DNA from: Streptomyces sp. NBC_00483
Lineage (GTDB): Bacteria > Actinomycetota > Actinomycetes > Streptomycetales > Streptomycetaceae
Assembly (NCBI RefSeq): GCF_036013745.1
Contig: NZ_CP107880.1
Location: 8,122,001-8,186,000 of the forward strand
DNA: 64,000 bases
Direction: 5' to 3'
Under the pieces are notes generated by a model. It saw nothing but the letters and a program-made list of their open reading frames with translations, was not told the DNA's origin and ran no database searches. Position numbers and translations under genes: made by a program. This document shows positions 54,515 through 63,503 of this stretch, in pieces. Within the stretch, counting starts at the first letter, position 1. Every line of letters begins with the position of its first letter.

Positions 54515-54545
54515 AGCCTGCAACCTCAACTTTGCTTGAGGTCAA
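54515..54545 (-). promoter_or_regulatory. MerR/SoxR-type promoter with 19-bp spacer
   Basis: On the minus strand TTGACC (-35) and CAGGCT (-10) are 19 bp apart. The spacer holds the dyad ACCTCAAGCAAAGTTGAGGT (54523-54542), with 7-bp perfect arms and the CCTCAA-N6-TTGAGG layout of SoxR boxes. MerR-family regulators activate such over-long spacers. The predicted transcription start coincides with the transketolase ATG. Confidence 0.65.
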
Positions 54546-54669
54546 CACCTCGGTTTGGCGGCGTGCCGGATCCCGCCCGCCCACCGGAAGGGATGCGCGA
54601 CCACGGCTCCGAGTGCGGTATGGTTTCTCTGCGCGTTCGGCCAGGGGGAAACCCCAGGTCAACGAGCAT

Positions 54670-54743
<74 letters not shown>

Positions 54744-54772
54744 CAAGTTCGAACGATCGAACGTCGCAGGTG

Positions 54773-54799
54773 AAGGGCCGTTTTCGAACGGCCCTTTTT
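54773..54799 (+). terminator. Rho-independent terminator after tRNA-Pro
   Basis: AAGGGCCGTT-TTCG-AACGGCCCTT, a perfect 10-bp stem with a UUCG tetraloop followed by T residues, 30 bp downstream of the tRNA. Confidence 0.92.
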
Positions 54800-55818
54800 C
54801 TGTTGCTCCCACGCTCCCGGTGGGAGCGTGGCGAGTGGGAGCGGGCTCCCACTGTCCCCTTACCCGGTTACTCCCACTCTGGCCGATGCGCACATATTCG
54901 ATTCCTTGCGCGCGTGTTCACATCCGAGCCCGGTTTGTGACCGGCGGCTCCCCGTCCTATGGGTGGCTTTCTGGGTATGTGCTTGCGCTCTTCGTGCTGG
55001 TGGGGGTCGCTCCCAGTGGGAGTGGGGTCGGGAGCGGCGACACCATGGCTGGAATCCGGGTTATGGGGCCATGCGAACTTTTGACCCCAGTTCCGATTTT
55101 GGGCGGGCGGTATGCGGCTTTTCGGTGGTGGCTGGTGGGGGCTGCATCGAGAGGTTGAACGCGGGTGGGAGCGGGTCGGTGAGGTTCGCGCATGTTGTGG
55201 GCTCTTGGGAGTGTGTTGTCGCTGCCGCGTCCGCTCCCATTGCGGGGTCTTCTCGCACCTGGATCTGATGGTCGACTTCATCGCCGTGGCCCACATGACG
55301 AAAACGCCTCCCGGGGCAGGGGGGCGCGCTCGTCCGCGTTTGCGAGCCGTGACACGGCGGCCGCCATCAACGCCGGCTCCGCCGTGCCCACCGGCACGCT
55401 GGTCGTTGTCGTGTCCGGCTCCCGTATCGGTGCTGGCCGCATCATCGGTCAGTGAAAGCCCCTCGTTCCCTCCGCCGGGTGTGAGTTCAAACTTGCCGAC
55501 GGGCAGCGTGGACGTTATCGACATTGCTCCGCAGTTCGCCGCGGCTGGATTGTTCGGCGACGCCACTGGCGACAACGCCGCCGTCTGCGAGTACCTCGGG
55601 TTTTTCCGGTGGTTGCCGTAGAGGCCGGGCCCGTGCGCTTGCTGCCGATTCCCGCATCCATGGCAGGGGCTTCATGAAGCAGTACTCGGACCTGAAGAAC
55701 CTCTTCTACGAACGTGTCTGGAACGAGTCCACCCACGGTCGCCCCGGGAAGGGCGTCGTTGTCACCGCGACCGGGATGACGGCTTCCGCCTGCAAGCCGC
55801 CTGGCAGCGGTCCCAGGT
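54800..55818. other. Region without a convincing gene next to tRNA-Pro
   Basis: About 1 kb in which frames on both strands are crossed by stops or have implausible composition. The only part that looks like former coding sequence is 55674-55863 (MKQYSDLKNLFYERVWNEST). The GC3 bias seen elsewhere is lost. It probably represents decayed accessory DNA. Confidence 0.55.
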
Positions 55819-58800
55819 TCACTGCTTGTCCGGTAGCAGGAATGCGCGGCGCTCCTCGGGACTGAGCTCCCGGAAGGCCTTTTTGCGGGCGCGGCGGAGC
55901 AGGCTGTCGATGTCGTGCTCGGCCAAGGTCCAGATGCGTACGGTTCGGTCGCGGGAGGCGGTCGCGAGGCGTGTGCCGTCAGGGTGCCAGGCGAGGCCAT
56001 TGGCCCAGTCGGCGTGGATGCCGAGTACGGCGAGCTGGGTGGCGCTGTCGGGGTCCCAGAGCCGGATGGTGCGGTCCCGGGACACGGACGCGATGGAGGT
56101 GCCGTCAGGGGACCAGGCGAGGTCCTGTACCGGTCCCTCGTGGCCGGCCATGACGGCGAGTTCGGCGCCTTGGTACGGGTCCCACAGGCGGATCGTGCGG
56201 TCGCGGGAGCCGGTGGCCAAGCGGCGGCCGTCGGGTGACCAGTGGATCTTCCAGACGTAGTCCAGGTGGCCGGGCAGGGTGGTGACGGCGGAGCCGTCGG
56301 TGGTGTCCCAGACGATGGCGGTGCGGTCCGTGCTGGACGTGGCGAGGTAGCGGCTGTCCGGTGACCAGGCCGTACCGCCGATCCAGTCCTGGTGGCCGCG
56401 CAGGATGTGGACGGTCGCTCCGGTGACGGCGTCCCAGATGCGGGCCGTGCCGTCGCGGCCGGCGGTGGTTATGCGTGTGCCATCGGGTGACCAGGTGACG
56501 TTGGACAGTTCCTCGGTGTGCCCGTTCAGGGTGATGTCATCGTCGCGGGCGTCTGCCGTCCGCACAATGGCGGCACCATCGCGCAGGGCAGTGACCAGAC
56601 GGGTGCTGTCGGGGGACCAGGCCACATCGGACACTTCGCCGTCGTGTTGGTCGCGGGTCTGTCGGCCGGTGACGATGTCGTGGATGGTGAGGGAGCCGTC
56701 CTGGCAGGCAGAGGCGATGCGCGTTCCATCGGGCGACCAGGCGACGCGGAGGACCCCGTCGGCGTGGCCGCCGAGAATGCTGGTGGGTTCGGTGACGTCC
56801 CAAACAGCGGCGGTCCGGTCGCGGGAAGCGGTCGCCAACCGTTTCCCGTCGGGGGACCAGGAGATGCCGTAGATGGTGTCGGCGTGGTCGGTGAGCCGGA
56901 CTTCGCCGTCGGCACCGTCGAGGCTCCATACATAGGCCGTACGGCTTGCGTCACCACCGGCGAGGCGGGTGCCGTCCGGAGACCAGGCAAGGGAGTTGAT
57001 GACCTCCGGGCATTCCAGTGTTCGCTGCGTCTCCCAGGTGGTGCTGTCCCAGATCCGTACGGTCCGGTCGCCTGAGGCCGAAGCGAGCCGTCGGCCGTCC
57101 GGAGACCACCGGACCGACTCGATGTTGTTCTGGTGGTCGGTGAGCACGGTGACGATGCCTGGCGTAGTTGCGGCCCAGACCCGTACCGTGCCGTCCTCTC
57201 CGCCGCTGGCGAGGTGTCTTCCGTCGGGTGACCAGGTCACGCTCCAGATCATGTGCTGGTGTCCGCGCAGCACCGCGGATTCGCTGTACGTGTCGGCGTC
57301 CCAGATCCGCACCGCGCAGTCGCTGCCGACCGACGCGAGGCGGTTTCCGACGGGCGACCAGACGACGCCACCGACCCCCTCCTCCCGCTCACCGACCGCC
57401 CCCGTGTGGCGGAGGACGGCCTGCTCGGCCCAGGTGCTCGTGGACCAGATGAGGACGGTGGAGTCCCTGCAGCCGACAGCGAGCCTGAGCCCGTCGGGGG
57501 ACCAGGCCACCGCTTGCGTCCCGGCGCCGGTGCCCTCAGGCACGATCGGTTGGTCATCACTCTCCGGGCGCCACACTCGGACGGTACCGTCGTCGCTCGC
57601 CACGGCCAGCCGTTGCGCGTCCGGTGACCAGGCCACTCCGGATGCGCCGCGTTCGAAACCGCGCAGTACCGCGAGCAGCCGTGAGGCGCCCAGAGTTGTG
57701 TGCAGTGCTTGGACCGCAGCCGGTGTGGCCGCGCATTCCTCCACTGCCGCAAGCGCGGCGAGCACAGCGAGCTCCGGGGCTGTGTCAGCGCTTTCGAGCG
57801 CCCGGACGGCTACCGCGTCCGCCGCGCGTTCCATCGTTTCTCGGTGAGCGCGCAGCGACCGCTCTACGAGTTCCTCGACCAGCGGCGTCGCGCCGAGTGT
57901 CCGCGCAGATTCGGCCATCCAGTACCGGGCGGAAGACAGCCGCTCCCCGGTGAGGAGGTAGTCGTCCTTGCACTGGGTTCGGTCCCAATCCTGCGCCCAG
58001 CGCTCCAACTCGGTGCGGCGGCGCAGGTCCTCACTGCGGGCATCGACTGCCCGGCGCAGTGGCGCCCACTGGCGGAACAGCGCCTCGTGCGCCACGTCCA
58101 GTACGCCGCCGTCGCTGGTGAGTAGGCGCCCTGCGACGAAGGCATCGGTGACTTCCTGCTCCCGAGGGGCGAGATCGTCGCGGCGGTTCCGCCGACGGGT
58201 GGCCTCATTGCCATCGACGGTGACGAATTGCAGCAGGGTGGGGATCACGGGCGCATCCGCCAGCTCGGCGGCTATCGCGTCGGCCCTCTCCGACAGGGCT
58301 CCGGCAACACCGCCGAGAGCTCGATAGGTCTCTTCGGTCACCGTCCCACCGGACCCTCCGGCGCGCAGATACAGCTCTTGGAGGGTGTAAGCGAGCAGCG
58401 GCAGAGCGTCGCCGCCTCCGCAGTCGTCGACCATGCGCGCCACGACGCCAGGAGCGAAGGTCAACCCGGCCTGCTCGGCCGGCTTCTCGATGACCTCGTG
58501 CAGCGCGTCCCGGGCGAGCGTGCCGACGATCATCGACTCACGCGCCAACTCGGGGAAGCCGGCCTCCAGGAACCCGGTGAGGAAGTCCGATCGCAAGGTG
58601 GCCACCACCCACAACCGTGGGTCGCGGCGCAGCGCGTCTCGCACGGCGGTCAGGAACGCGTCACGCGCCTCGGGCCCGGACAGGGTGAGCAACTCTTCCA
58701 GTTGATCGATTACCAGCAACGCGGGGCGCTCAGCCGGCAGTTGAGTCAATCGCTGTCGTAAGGTGCCGACCGGGTCCGCCCCGGGCGAGAACGGTGCTGC

Positions 58801-59265
58801 GACCACCCAGCGTCCCCGCCGCCGGGCCAGCGCCGGCAGCAGCCCAGCCCGCACCAGGGACGACTTGCCACTGCCAGAGGGTCCAACCACGGCAACGAAC
58901 CGCTGTGCCCGTCTCGGCGTCACTGGGTGCAGGCGCCCGACCAGTTCGGCGATCTCCCGGTCCCGTCCGAAGAAGACCGCCGCGTCATCCTCCATGAAGG
59001 CTTCCAGTCCCGGGTACGGCGGCTGATCCCTGTCCCAGGTGCGGCGCACCGGCGACGGCCGCTCGAGGAAGTGCAGCGTGATCTGACCCCCGATGAGTAC
59101 CAGCAGCGCAACGCCGATCAACGGCACCGACCAGTCCCGCAACAGCCTTAAAACCAGCGGCACATGACCCGTCTCGCCTGTCGCATAGTTCGTGGCCATA
59201 CCCAGCAAGGCCCCGACCAGCATGAGCAGGACATCGAGCATGAGCTTGAGGGGACGTCGATCCAT
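55819..59265 (-). CDS. Membrane-anchored nSTAND ATPase with 14 WD40 repeats
   Basis: 1148 residues. Two membrane helices lie at about 8-24 and 47-67. An nSTAND1-type NTPase follows, with P-loop GPSGSGKSS at 128-136 and Walker B LLVIDQLEELL at 183-193, then helical regions to about 570. The C-terminus has 14 WD40 repeats, each near the pattern VAWSPDGTRLATASRDRTVRIWD, enough for two seven-blade propellers. STAND proteins switch on ligand binding, and some relatives act in phage defence. No separate effector domain is seen. ATG 59265 is chosen; the longer frame is a shadow over a transposase remnant. Confidence 0.9.
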   Translation of the reverse strand: MDRRPLKLMLDVLLMLVGALLGMATNYATGETGHVPLVLRLLRDWSVPLIGVALLVLIGGQITLHFLERPSPVRRTWDRDQPPYPGLEAFMEDDAAVFFGRDREIAELVGRLHPVTPRRAQRFVAVVGPSGSGKSSLVRAGLLPALARRRGRWVVAAPFSPGADPVGTLRQRLTQLPAERPALLVIDQLEELLTLSGPEARDAFLTAVRDALRRDPRLWVVATLRSDFLTGFLEAGFPELARESMIVGTLARDALHEVIEKPAEQAGLTFAPGVVARMVDDCGGGDALPLLAYTLQELYLRAGGSGGTVTEETYRALGGVAGALSERADAIAAELADAPVIPTLLQFVTVDGNEATRRRNRRDDLAPREQEVTDAFVAGRLLTSDGGVLDVAHEALFRQWAPLRRAVDARSEDLRRRTELERWAQDWDRTQCKDDYLLTGERLSSARYWMAESARTLGATPLVEELVERSLRAHRETMERAADAVAVRALESADTAPELAVLAALAAVEECAATPAAVQALHTTLGASRLLAVLRGFERGASGVAWSPDAQRLAVASDDGTVRVWRPESDDQPIVPEGTGAGTQAVAWSPDGLRLAVGCRDSTVLIWSTSTWAEQAVLRHTGAVGEREEGVGGVVWSPVGNRLASVGSDCAVRIWDADTYSESAVLRGHQHMIWSVTWSPDGRHLASGGEDGTVRVWAATTPGIVTVLTDHQNNIESVRWSPDGRRLASASGDRTVRIWDSTTWETQRTLECPEVINSLAWSPDGTRLAGGDASRTAYVWSLDGADGEVRLTDHADTIYGISWSPDGKRLATASRDRTAAVWDVTEPTSILGGHADGVLRVAWSPDGTRIASACQDGSLTIHDIVTGRQTRDQHDGEVSDVAWSPDSTRLVTALRDGAAIVRTADARDDDITLNGHTEELSNVTWSPDGTRITTAGRDGTARIWDAVTGATVHILRGHQDWIGGTAWSPDSRYLATSSTDRTAIVWDTTDGSAVTTLPGHLDYVWKIHWSPDGRRLATGSRDRTIRLWDPYQGAELAVMAGHEGPVQDLAWSPDGTSIASVSRDRTIRLWDPDSATQLAVLGIHADWANGLAWHPDGTRLATASRDRTVRIWTLAEHDIDSLLRRARKKAFRELSPEERRAFLLPDKQ

Positions 59266-59309
59266 GGATCGACAAACTATCTGGCCCAGAAGGCCAGATG
59301 GCCACGTCC

Positions 59310-59785
59310 TCACAGCACGTGCAGGGAGCCCGCGACCCAGACGGTGGAGGCGGCGGTCTTGATGCCGAGGGTGGTGAGTTCGCCGTGGATTCGGCGGTAG
59401 CCCCAGGGCGGGTTTTCGCTGGCCAGGCGCAGGGTCAGTAGGCGGATGGAGCGCACGTGCGGGGTCGGCCTGGGCGGTGAGGTCGAGAGGCGTTCGCGTG
59501 GCGCTGTTTGAGCAGGTTGCGGTGCCATCGCAGGACGGTGTCGGGACGTACGAGCAGCCGCAGGCGGCATAGTGCCTCACGGGAGAGAGGGTGGAGGAGC
59601 GCGGCGAGGAATGCTCGGTCTGCAGGTGCGAACTCGGTTCGTTCCGGATCGAGTTGCGGTTGCAGGACGGTGATCTGGTGGCGCAGGGCGAGGATCTCGA
59701 TGTTCTTGTCGCGGTCACTTGCCGGGAGCAGTCGCAGCGTGGCGAAGGCGTTGGTTACGGTCGGATAGGTCGATCGAAGCAGCAC
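59310..59785 (-). pseudogene. Truncated and frameshifted integrase-type (IS3/rve-like) transposase remnant
   Basis: The first piece (EILALRHQITVLQPQLDPERTEFAPADR, then LVRPDTVLRWHRNLLKQRHA) and the second piece in another frame (VRSIRLLTLRLASENPPWGYRRIHGELTTLGI) are successive parts of one transposase N-terminal half. A single-base loss near 59455 shifts the frame. The sequence stops after AASTVW, so the catalytic integrase core is missing. Confidence 0.8.
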
Positions 59786-59956
59786 GGTCGTTCATCATGC
59801 CGGGCTGCCACGGTGCGATGACGGCTTGAGCGGCCTGCGCGGATGGGGTTCTCGGCACGCACAAGGCCAGGCGTAGGAGCATGGGCATTGATCCTTACCG
59901 ACCGCTGTCGTCGGCGCGATAGCAGGGCTGAACTGCACCGACGTAATATTCGGCAC

Positions 59957-60254
59957 TCACAGGGTCTCGTAGTCACGTGCGAGGCGGCGGTGGAGCATCA
60001 GCGAGCCGTAGGTCCGCTCGACGGTCCAGCGTTTCGGGATCGGTGTGAACCCCTGGGTCCCGGGCTTGCGTTGGACGATTTCGAGGTCGATGCCGGGGGG
60101 GGGTGTGCTCGATGAAGTGTTTGCGGTAGCCGCCGTCGACCCAGACCTTGCGGAGGCCGGGGTGGTCGGCGGCGGCTTGCGCCAGCAAGGTGCGGCCGGC
60201 GGTCGAGTCCTGCACGCTCGCCGCGGTGACCAGGACCGCCAGCAGCGTACTCAC
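59957..60254 (-). pseudogene. C-terminal remnant of an IS5-family transposase
   Basis: LLAVLVTAASVQDSTAGRTLL and KVWVDGGYRKHFIEH are in one frame, and GIDLEIVQRKPGTQGF with RWTVERTYGSLMLHRRLARDYE in the next, ending at a stop. A run of nine C residues on the minus strand (near 60097-60105) marks the frameshift. The N-terminal half and the IS ends are absent. Confidence 0.8.
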
Positions 60255-60342
60255 CTGCGTCTTCCTCCGGTACGTTCACTCTGAGTGCACCCGGGCCGAC
60301 GCGGCGTTGGTCGGGGTTGGATCGGAACACGGGGGAGCCGCT

Positions 60343-63300
60343 GTGGACTTCGGGGTACTGGGCCCGCTGAGCGTGCGCTGTGCAGGGGCGCCGCTGGAAC
60401 TCGGGACGCCGAAGGCGAGGGTGCTGCTGGCGGTTCTGCTGGGCAGGCCGGGCCGGCCGGTCGCGAGTGACACGCTCGCGGAGGCGCTCTGGGGCGAGAC
60501 GCCACCGAAGAGTGCCGCCAAGAACGTGCAGACCTATGTGTCCCGGCTGCGGCGGTGCCTGGGGGAGCCGGAGCGCATCACCAGACAAGGGTCGGGGTAT
60601 TTGCTGCGGACCGGCCGCGACGAGTTGGACGCGGCGCGCTTCGAGGATCTGGTCGGGGCGGCCCGCGCGGCGGCGGACGGTGATCCTGACCGTGCGCACC
60701 AGCTCTTCGACGAGGCGCTGGGGCTGTGGCGGGGGCCCGCGTTCGCCGGGTTCGCCGACGTCCTGGGGCTGGCCCCGGAGGCCGCCCGCCTCGATGAGCT
60801 GCGGCTGGGCGTGCTGGAGGAGCGGATCGACGTCGGGATGCGGCTCGGCCGACACCGTGAACTGCTGGGCGAGTTGACCGCCCTGACCATGAGGCATCCC
60901 CTGCGCGAGCGCCTGTGGGGGCAGCTCATGCTGGCGCTGCACCGCTGCGGGCGGCGGGCGGACGCGCTCGAGACCTATCTTCAGGTCCGCTCCGTGCTGT
61001 CCGAGGAGGCCGGTCTTGAGCCGGGTCGGTCGCTGCAGGACCTGCATCGGACCATCCTCGGCAACGAGCAGATGCCGACGTCGGAGTCGGGCCCCGCCCC
61101 GGTATCACCGGAGGCACAGCTCCTGGCCGCCGTGCGGGAACGCCGCACCACGGACAGCGCCAGGATGCTGCCGCCGGCGCTCGCGGATTTCAGCGGCCAA
61201 CACGCAGAGCTGGAACAGATCGAAAGGGTGCTCCGCGACGACCGGGCCGCCCACGCGTCAGCCGCCGTGGTGGCCGTGTCGGGGCCGGGTGGTATCGGCA
61301 AGACGGCCCTCGCGGTGCAGGCCGCGCACCGCCTCAGATCCGCCTACCCAGATGGGCAGTTGTTCGCGGTACTGGACGGTGTGCGCAGCCAGCCGGCCGA
61401 CCCGGCGGCAATCCTCGGCCGTTTCCTGCGCGCACTGGGGGTTCCCGCCACCGCGGTGCCGGACGACGCGGACGAGCGTACGAGCCTGTACCGGGGCATT
61501 CTCGCGGAACGCCGGGTCCTGGTGGTCGTGGACGACGCCCTCGACGAGGCACAGCTTGCCCCTCTGATGCCGGCCGGCGGCACCTGCGGGGTGATCGTTA
61601 CCGGCCGGGTGCGACTGGGCGGGCTCGGTGGCGCCCACCGCATCGAACTCCGAGTGATGTCCGAAGGCGACAGTCTGGCCATGCTGCGCGCCGGCACCGC
61701 GGACCGGCTGGACTCGGCGAGCCGGGAGGAACTGTCCGATCTGGTCCGGCTGTGCGCGCGGTTGCCGCTCGCCCTTCGGATCGTCGGCGCGCTGCTGTTG
61801 TCCCGGCCGCACTGGGGCCCGGCGGATCTGGTGTCACGGCTGGCCGACGCACAGCGTCGGCTCGACATGCTCCGCTACCGCGATCTCGAGGTGCGGACCA
61901 GTTTCGGGCTGAGCTACGAAGGGCTCCGGCCGGAGGCGCGGAGACTGTTCCGGCTCCTCGGCCTCCTGGAGGCGCCCGATTTTCCGCTTTGGGCGGCGGC
62001 CGCGGCGGTCGACGGCGAACTGCTTCCCACTCAAGACCTCCTGGACGAGCTGATCGACGTCCACCTGCTCGAGGTCACCGGAACACCGAACGGCCAGGCA
62101 CGGTACGGATTCCACGACCTGATCCGCGTCTACGCGAGGGAATGTGCCGAGGCCGAGGAGGAGGCGACGGCACGCGACGAGTCCGTCGTCCGTGTCCTCG
62201 GCGCCCTGCTGGCCTTCACGGACTTCACGGACCGTGAACACATGGGACAGAACATGTTCCGGCGGGAGGCGCCTCGCTGGCGGCCGGAGCGGGTCGAGGC
62301 CGCCCTGCCCCGCGCGGTGGTGCCGATGCGGCTGTTGGACCTCGAGCGCGTCTCTCTGGTGACAGGTGTCCGGCAGGCCGCGGCCCTGGGCAGGGACGAG
62401 CTCTGCTGGGAGTTGGCCGTGGGCGGACACGCATTGTTCGAGGTGGAGCGCTATTTCGACGAGTGGCAGGAATGCTACGACACGGCCATGCGGCAGGCGG
62501 ACATCGCCGGAAACGTGCGGGGCCGAGCACGCCTGCTCGTCTCCATGGCCGGGCTGCTCTACACCCGACGCTGGTACGGCCCGGCGGAGAAGTCCAACTC
62601 CGAGGCCATGGCCCTGTTCGAGCAGATCGGGGACCATCAGGGGTATCTGGAGGCGCTGAGCAACGCGCCGTTCTTCCTCGTGCCCAACGGGCGTCTGGCC
62701 GAGGCCATCGCGACGGGCAGAGAGGCCTACGAGCGACTCACGGCCGGCGGCCAGGCCGCAGCGGCGCTGCACGCGTACTCGCAGGTCGGCCTCGCACACC
62801 TCCAGGCGGGCCGACCCCAGGCCGCGGCGGAGGTGCTCGCAGAGATCATCGACGAGGCGCGCAAGCACCGCATCCTGACCTTGGTCGCACGGGACACCTA
62901 TTGGCTCTGCCAGACCCAGCTCGCGCTCGGCCGACTGGCGGAAGCGGCAGCCGCGGTCAGCGAACTGAGCAGACACATGCGGGACTTCGGCGCATCCGGC
63001 CCCTTCTACCTGGCTCACGCCCGGGGCTGCGTCCAGCTGGCCTGTGGTGAGTACGCCGACGCGCGCCGCCACCTCGCCGAGGCCGTCGAGGTGGCGCGCG
63101 CGCTCGATGACCCGATGTTCGAGACCCGGAGCCTCATCGACCTGCTCGACCCGCGCCTGTATGACGGCCATGAGGCGCGGGCCGCGATCGGCCAGGGAGA
63201 GCACGCGGTGGAGGTGGCCCGCCGTATCGACTACCCATATCTGCTCGCCGGCGCGCTGGAACAGCTCGCCGGGCTGCACGCCTTGGCGGGCGACGGCACT

Positions 63301-63354
63301 GGTGCGGCGAACCTGGCCGCGGAGGCAGCCACCGTACGGGCGGACATCCGCTGA
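60343..63354 (+). CDS. AfsR/SARP-family transcriptional regulator (BTAD, NB-ARC, TPR)
   Basis: 1003 residues. The N-terminal OmpR-like winged helix is at 1-95 (LLAVLLGRPGRPVASDTLAEALWG), the BTAD domain at about 97-245, and the NB-ARC ATPase has P-loop SGPGGIGKTALA near 313 and Walker B-like VLVVVDDALDEAQ. TPR-like helical repeats fill 600-1000. Such large SARPs activate antibiotic or developmental genes in Streptomyces. GTG 60343 follows GGGGGAG. No biosynthetic cluster is visible in the window; the target may lie beyond the right edge. Confidence 0.93.
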   Translation: MDFGVLGPLSVRCAGAPLELGTPKARVLLAVLLGRPGRPVASDTLAEALWGETPPKSAAKNVQTYVSRLRRCLGEPERITRQGSGYLLRTGRDELDAARFEDLVGAARAAADGDPDRAHQLFDEALGLWRGPAFAGFADVLGLAPEAARLDELRLGVLEERIDVGMRLGRHRELLGELTALTMRHPLRERLWGQLMLALHRCGRRADALETYLQVRSVLSEEAGLEPGRSLQDLHRTILGNEQMPTSESGPAPVSPEAQLLAAVRERRTTDSARMLPPALADFSGQHAELEQIERVLRDDRAAHASAAVVAVSGPGGIGKTALAVQAAHRLRSAYPDGQLFAVLDGVRSQPADPAAILGRFLRALGVPATAVPDDADERTSLYRGILAERRVLVVVDDALDEAQLAPLMPAGGTCGVIVTGRVRLGGLGGAHRIELRVMSEGDSLAMLRAGTADRLDSASREELSDLVRLCARLPLALRIVGALLLSRPHWGPADLVSRLADAQRRLDMLRYRDLEVRTSFGLSYEGLRPEARRLFRLLGLLEAPDFPLWAAAAAVDGELLPTQDLLDELIDVHLLEVTGTPNGQARYGFHDLIRVYARECAEAEEEATARDESVVRVLGALLAFTDFTDREHMGQNMFRREAPRWRPERVEAALPRAVVPMRLLDLERVSLVTGVRQAAALGRDELCWELAVGGHALFEVERYFDEWQECYDTAMRQADIAGNVRGRARLLVSMAGLLYTRRWYGPAEKSNSEAMALFEQIGDHQGYLEALSNAPFFLVPNGRLAEAIATGREAYERLTAGGQAAAALHAYSQVGLAHLQAGRPQAAAEVLAEIIDEARKHRILTLVARDTYWLCQTQLALGRLAEAAAAVSELSRHMRDFGASGPFYLAHARGCVQLACGEYADARRHLAEAVEVARALDDPMFETRSLIDLLDPRLYDGHEARAAIGQGEHAVEVARRIDYPYLLAGALEQLAGLHALAGDGTGAANLAAEAATVRADIR

Positions 63355-63503
63355 GCGAACGTGTGAGCTGTCGGTCGCGTCGTATTCCTCGCGTGTGCCG
63401 GGCGTATTCCGCGGTGCGCGAGGATCCGGCACGCACTTGAGAAGTCATCGCACGTTCGGGCTGCCGTAGACGGGCAGCTCTCGTCACCAGTGAGGTATTT
63501 GCC

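Noticed and set aside
55112..55621. 169-residue plus-strand ORF after tRNA-Pro
   Set aside because: No ribosome site, no domain, Arg/Pro/Ser-rich composition and competing frames on the other strand; more likely decayed DNA.
59266..59718. N-terminal extension of the WD40 protein to 59718
   Set aside because: The extra 151 residues are an off-frame reading of the transposase remnant; ATG 59265 gives two membrane helices at the N-terminus.
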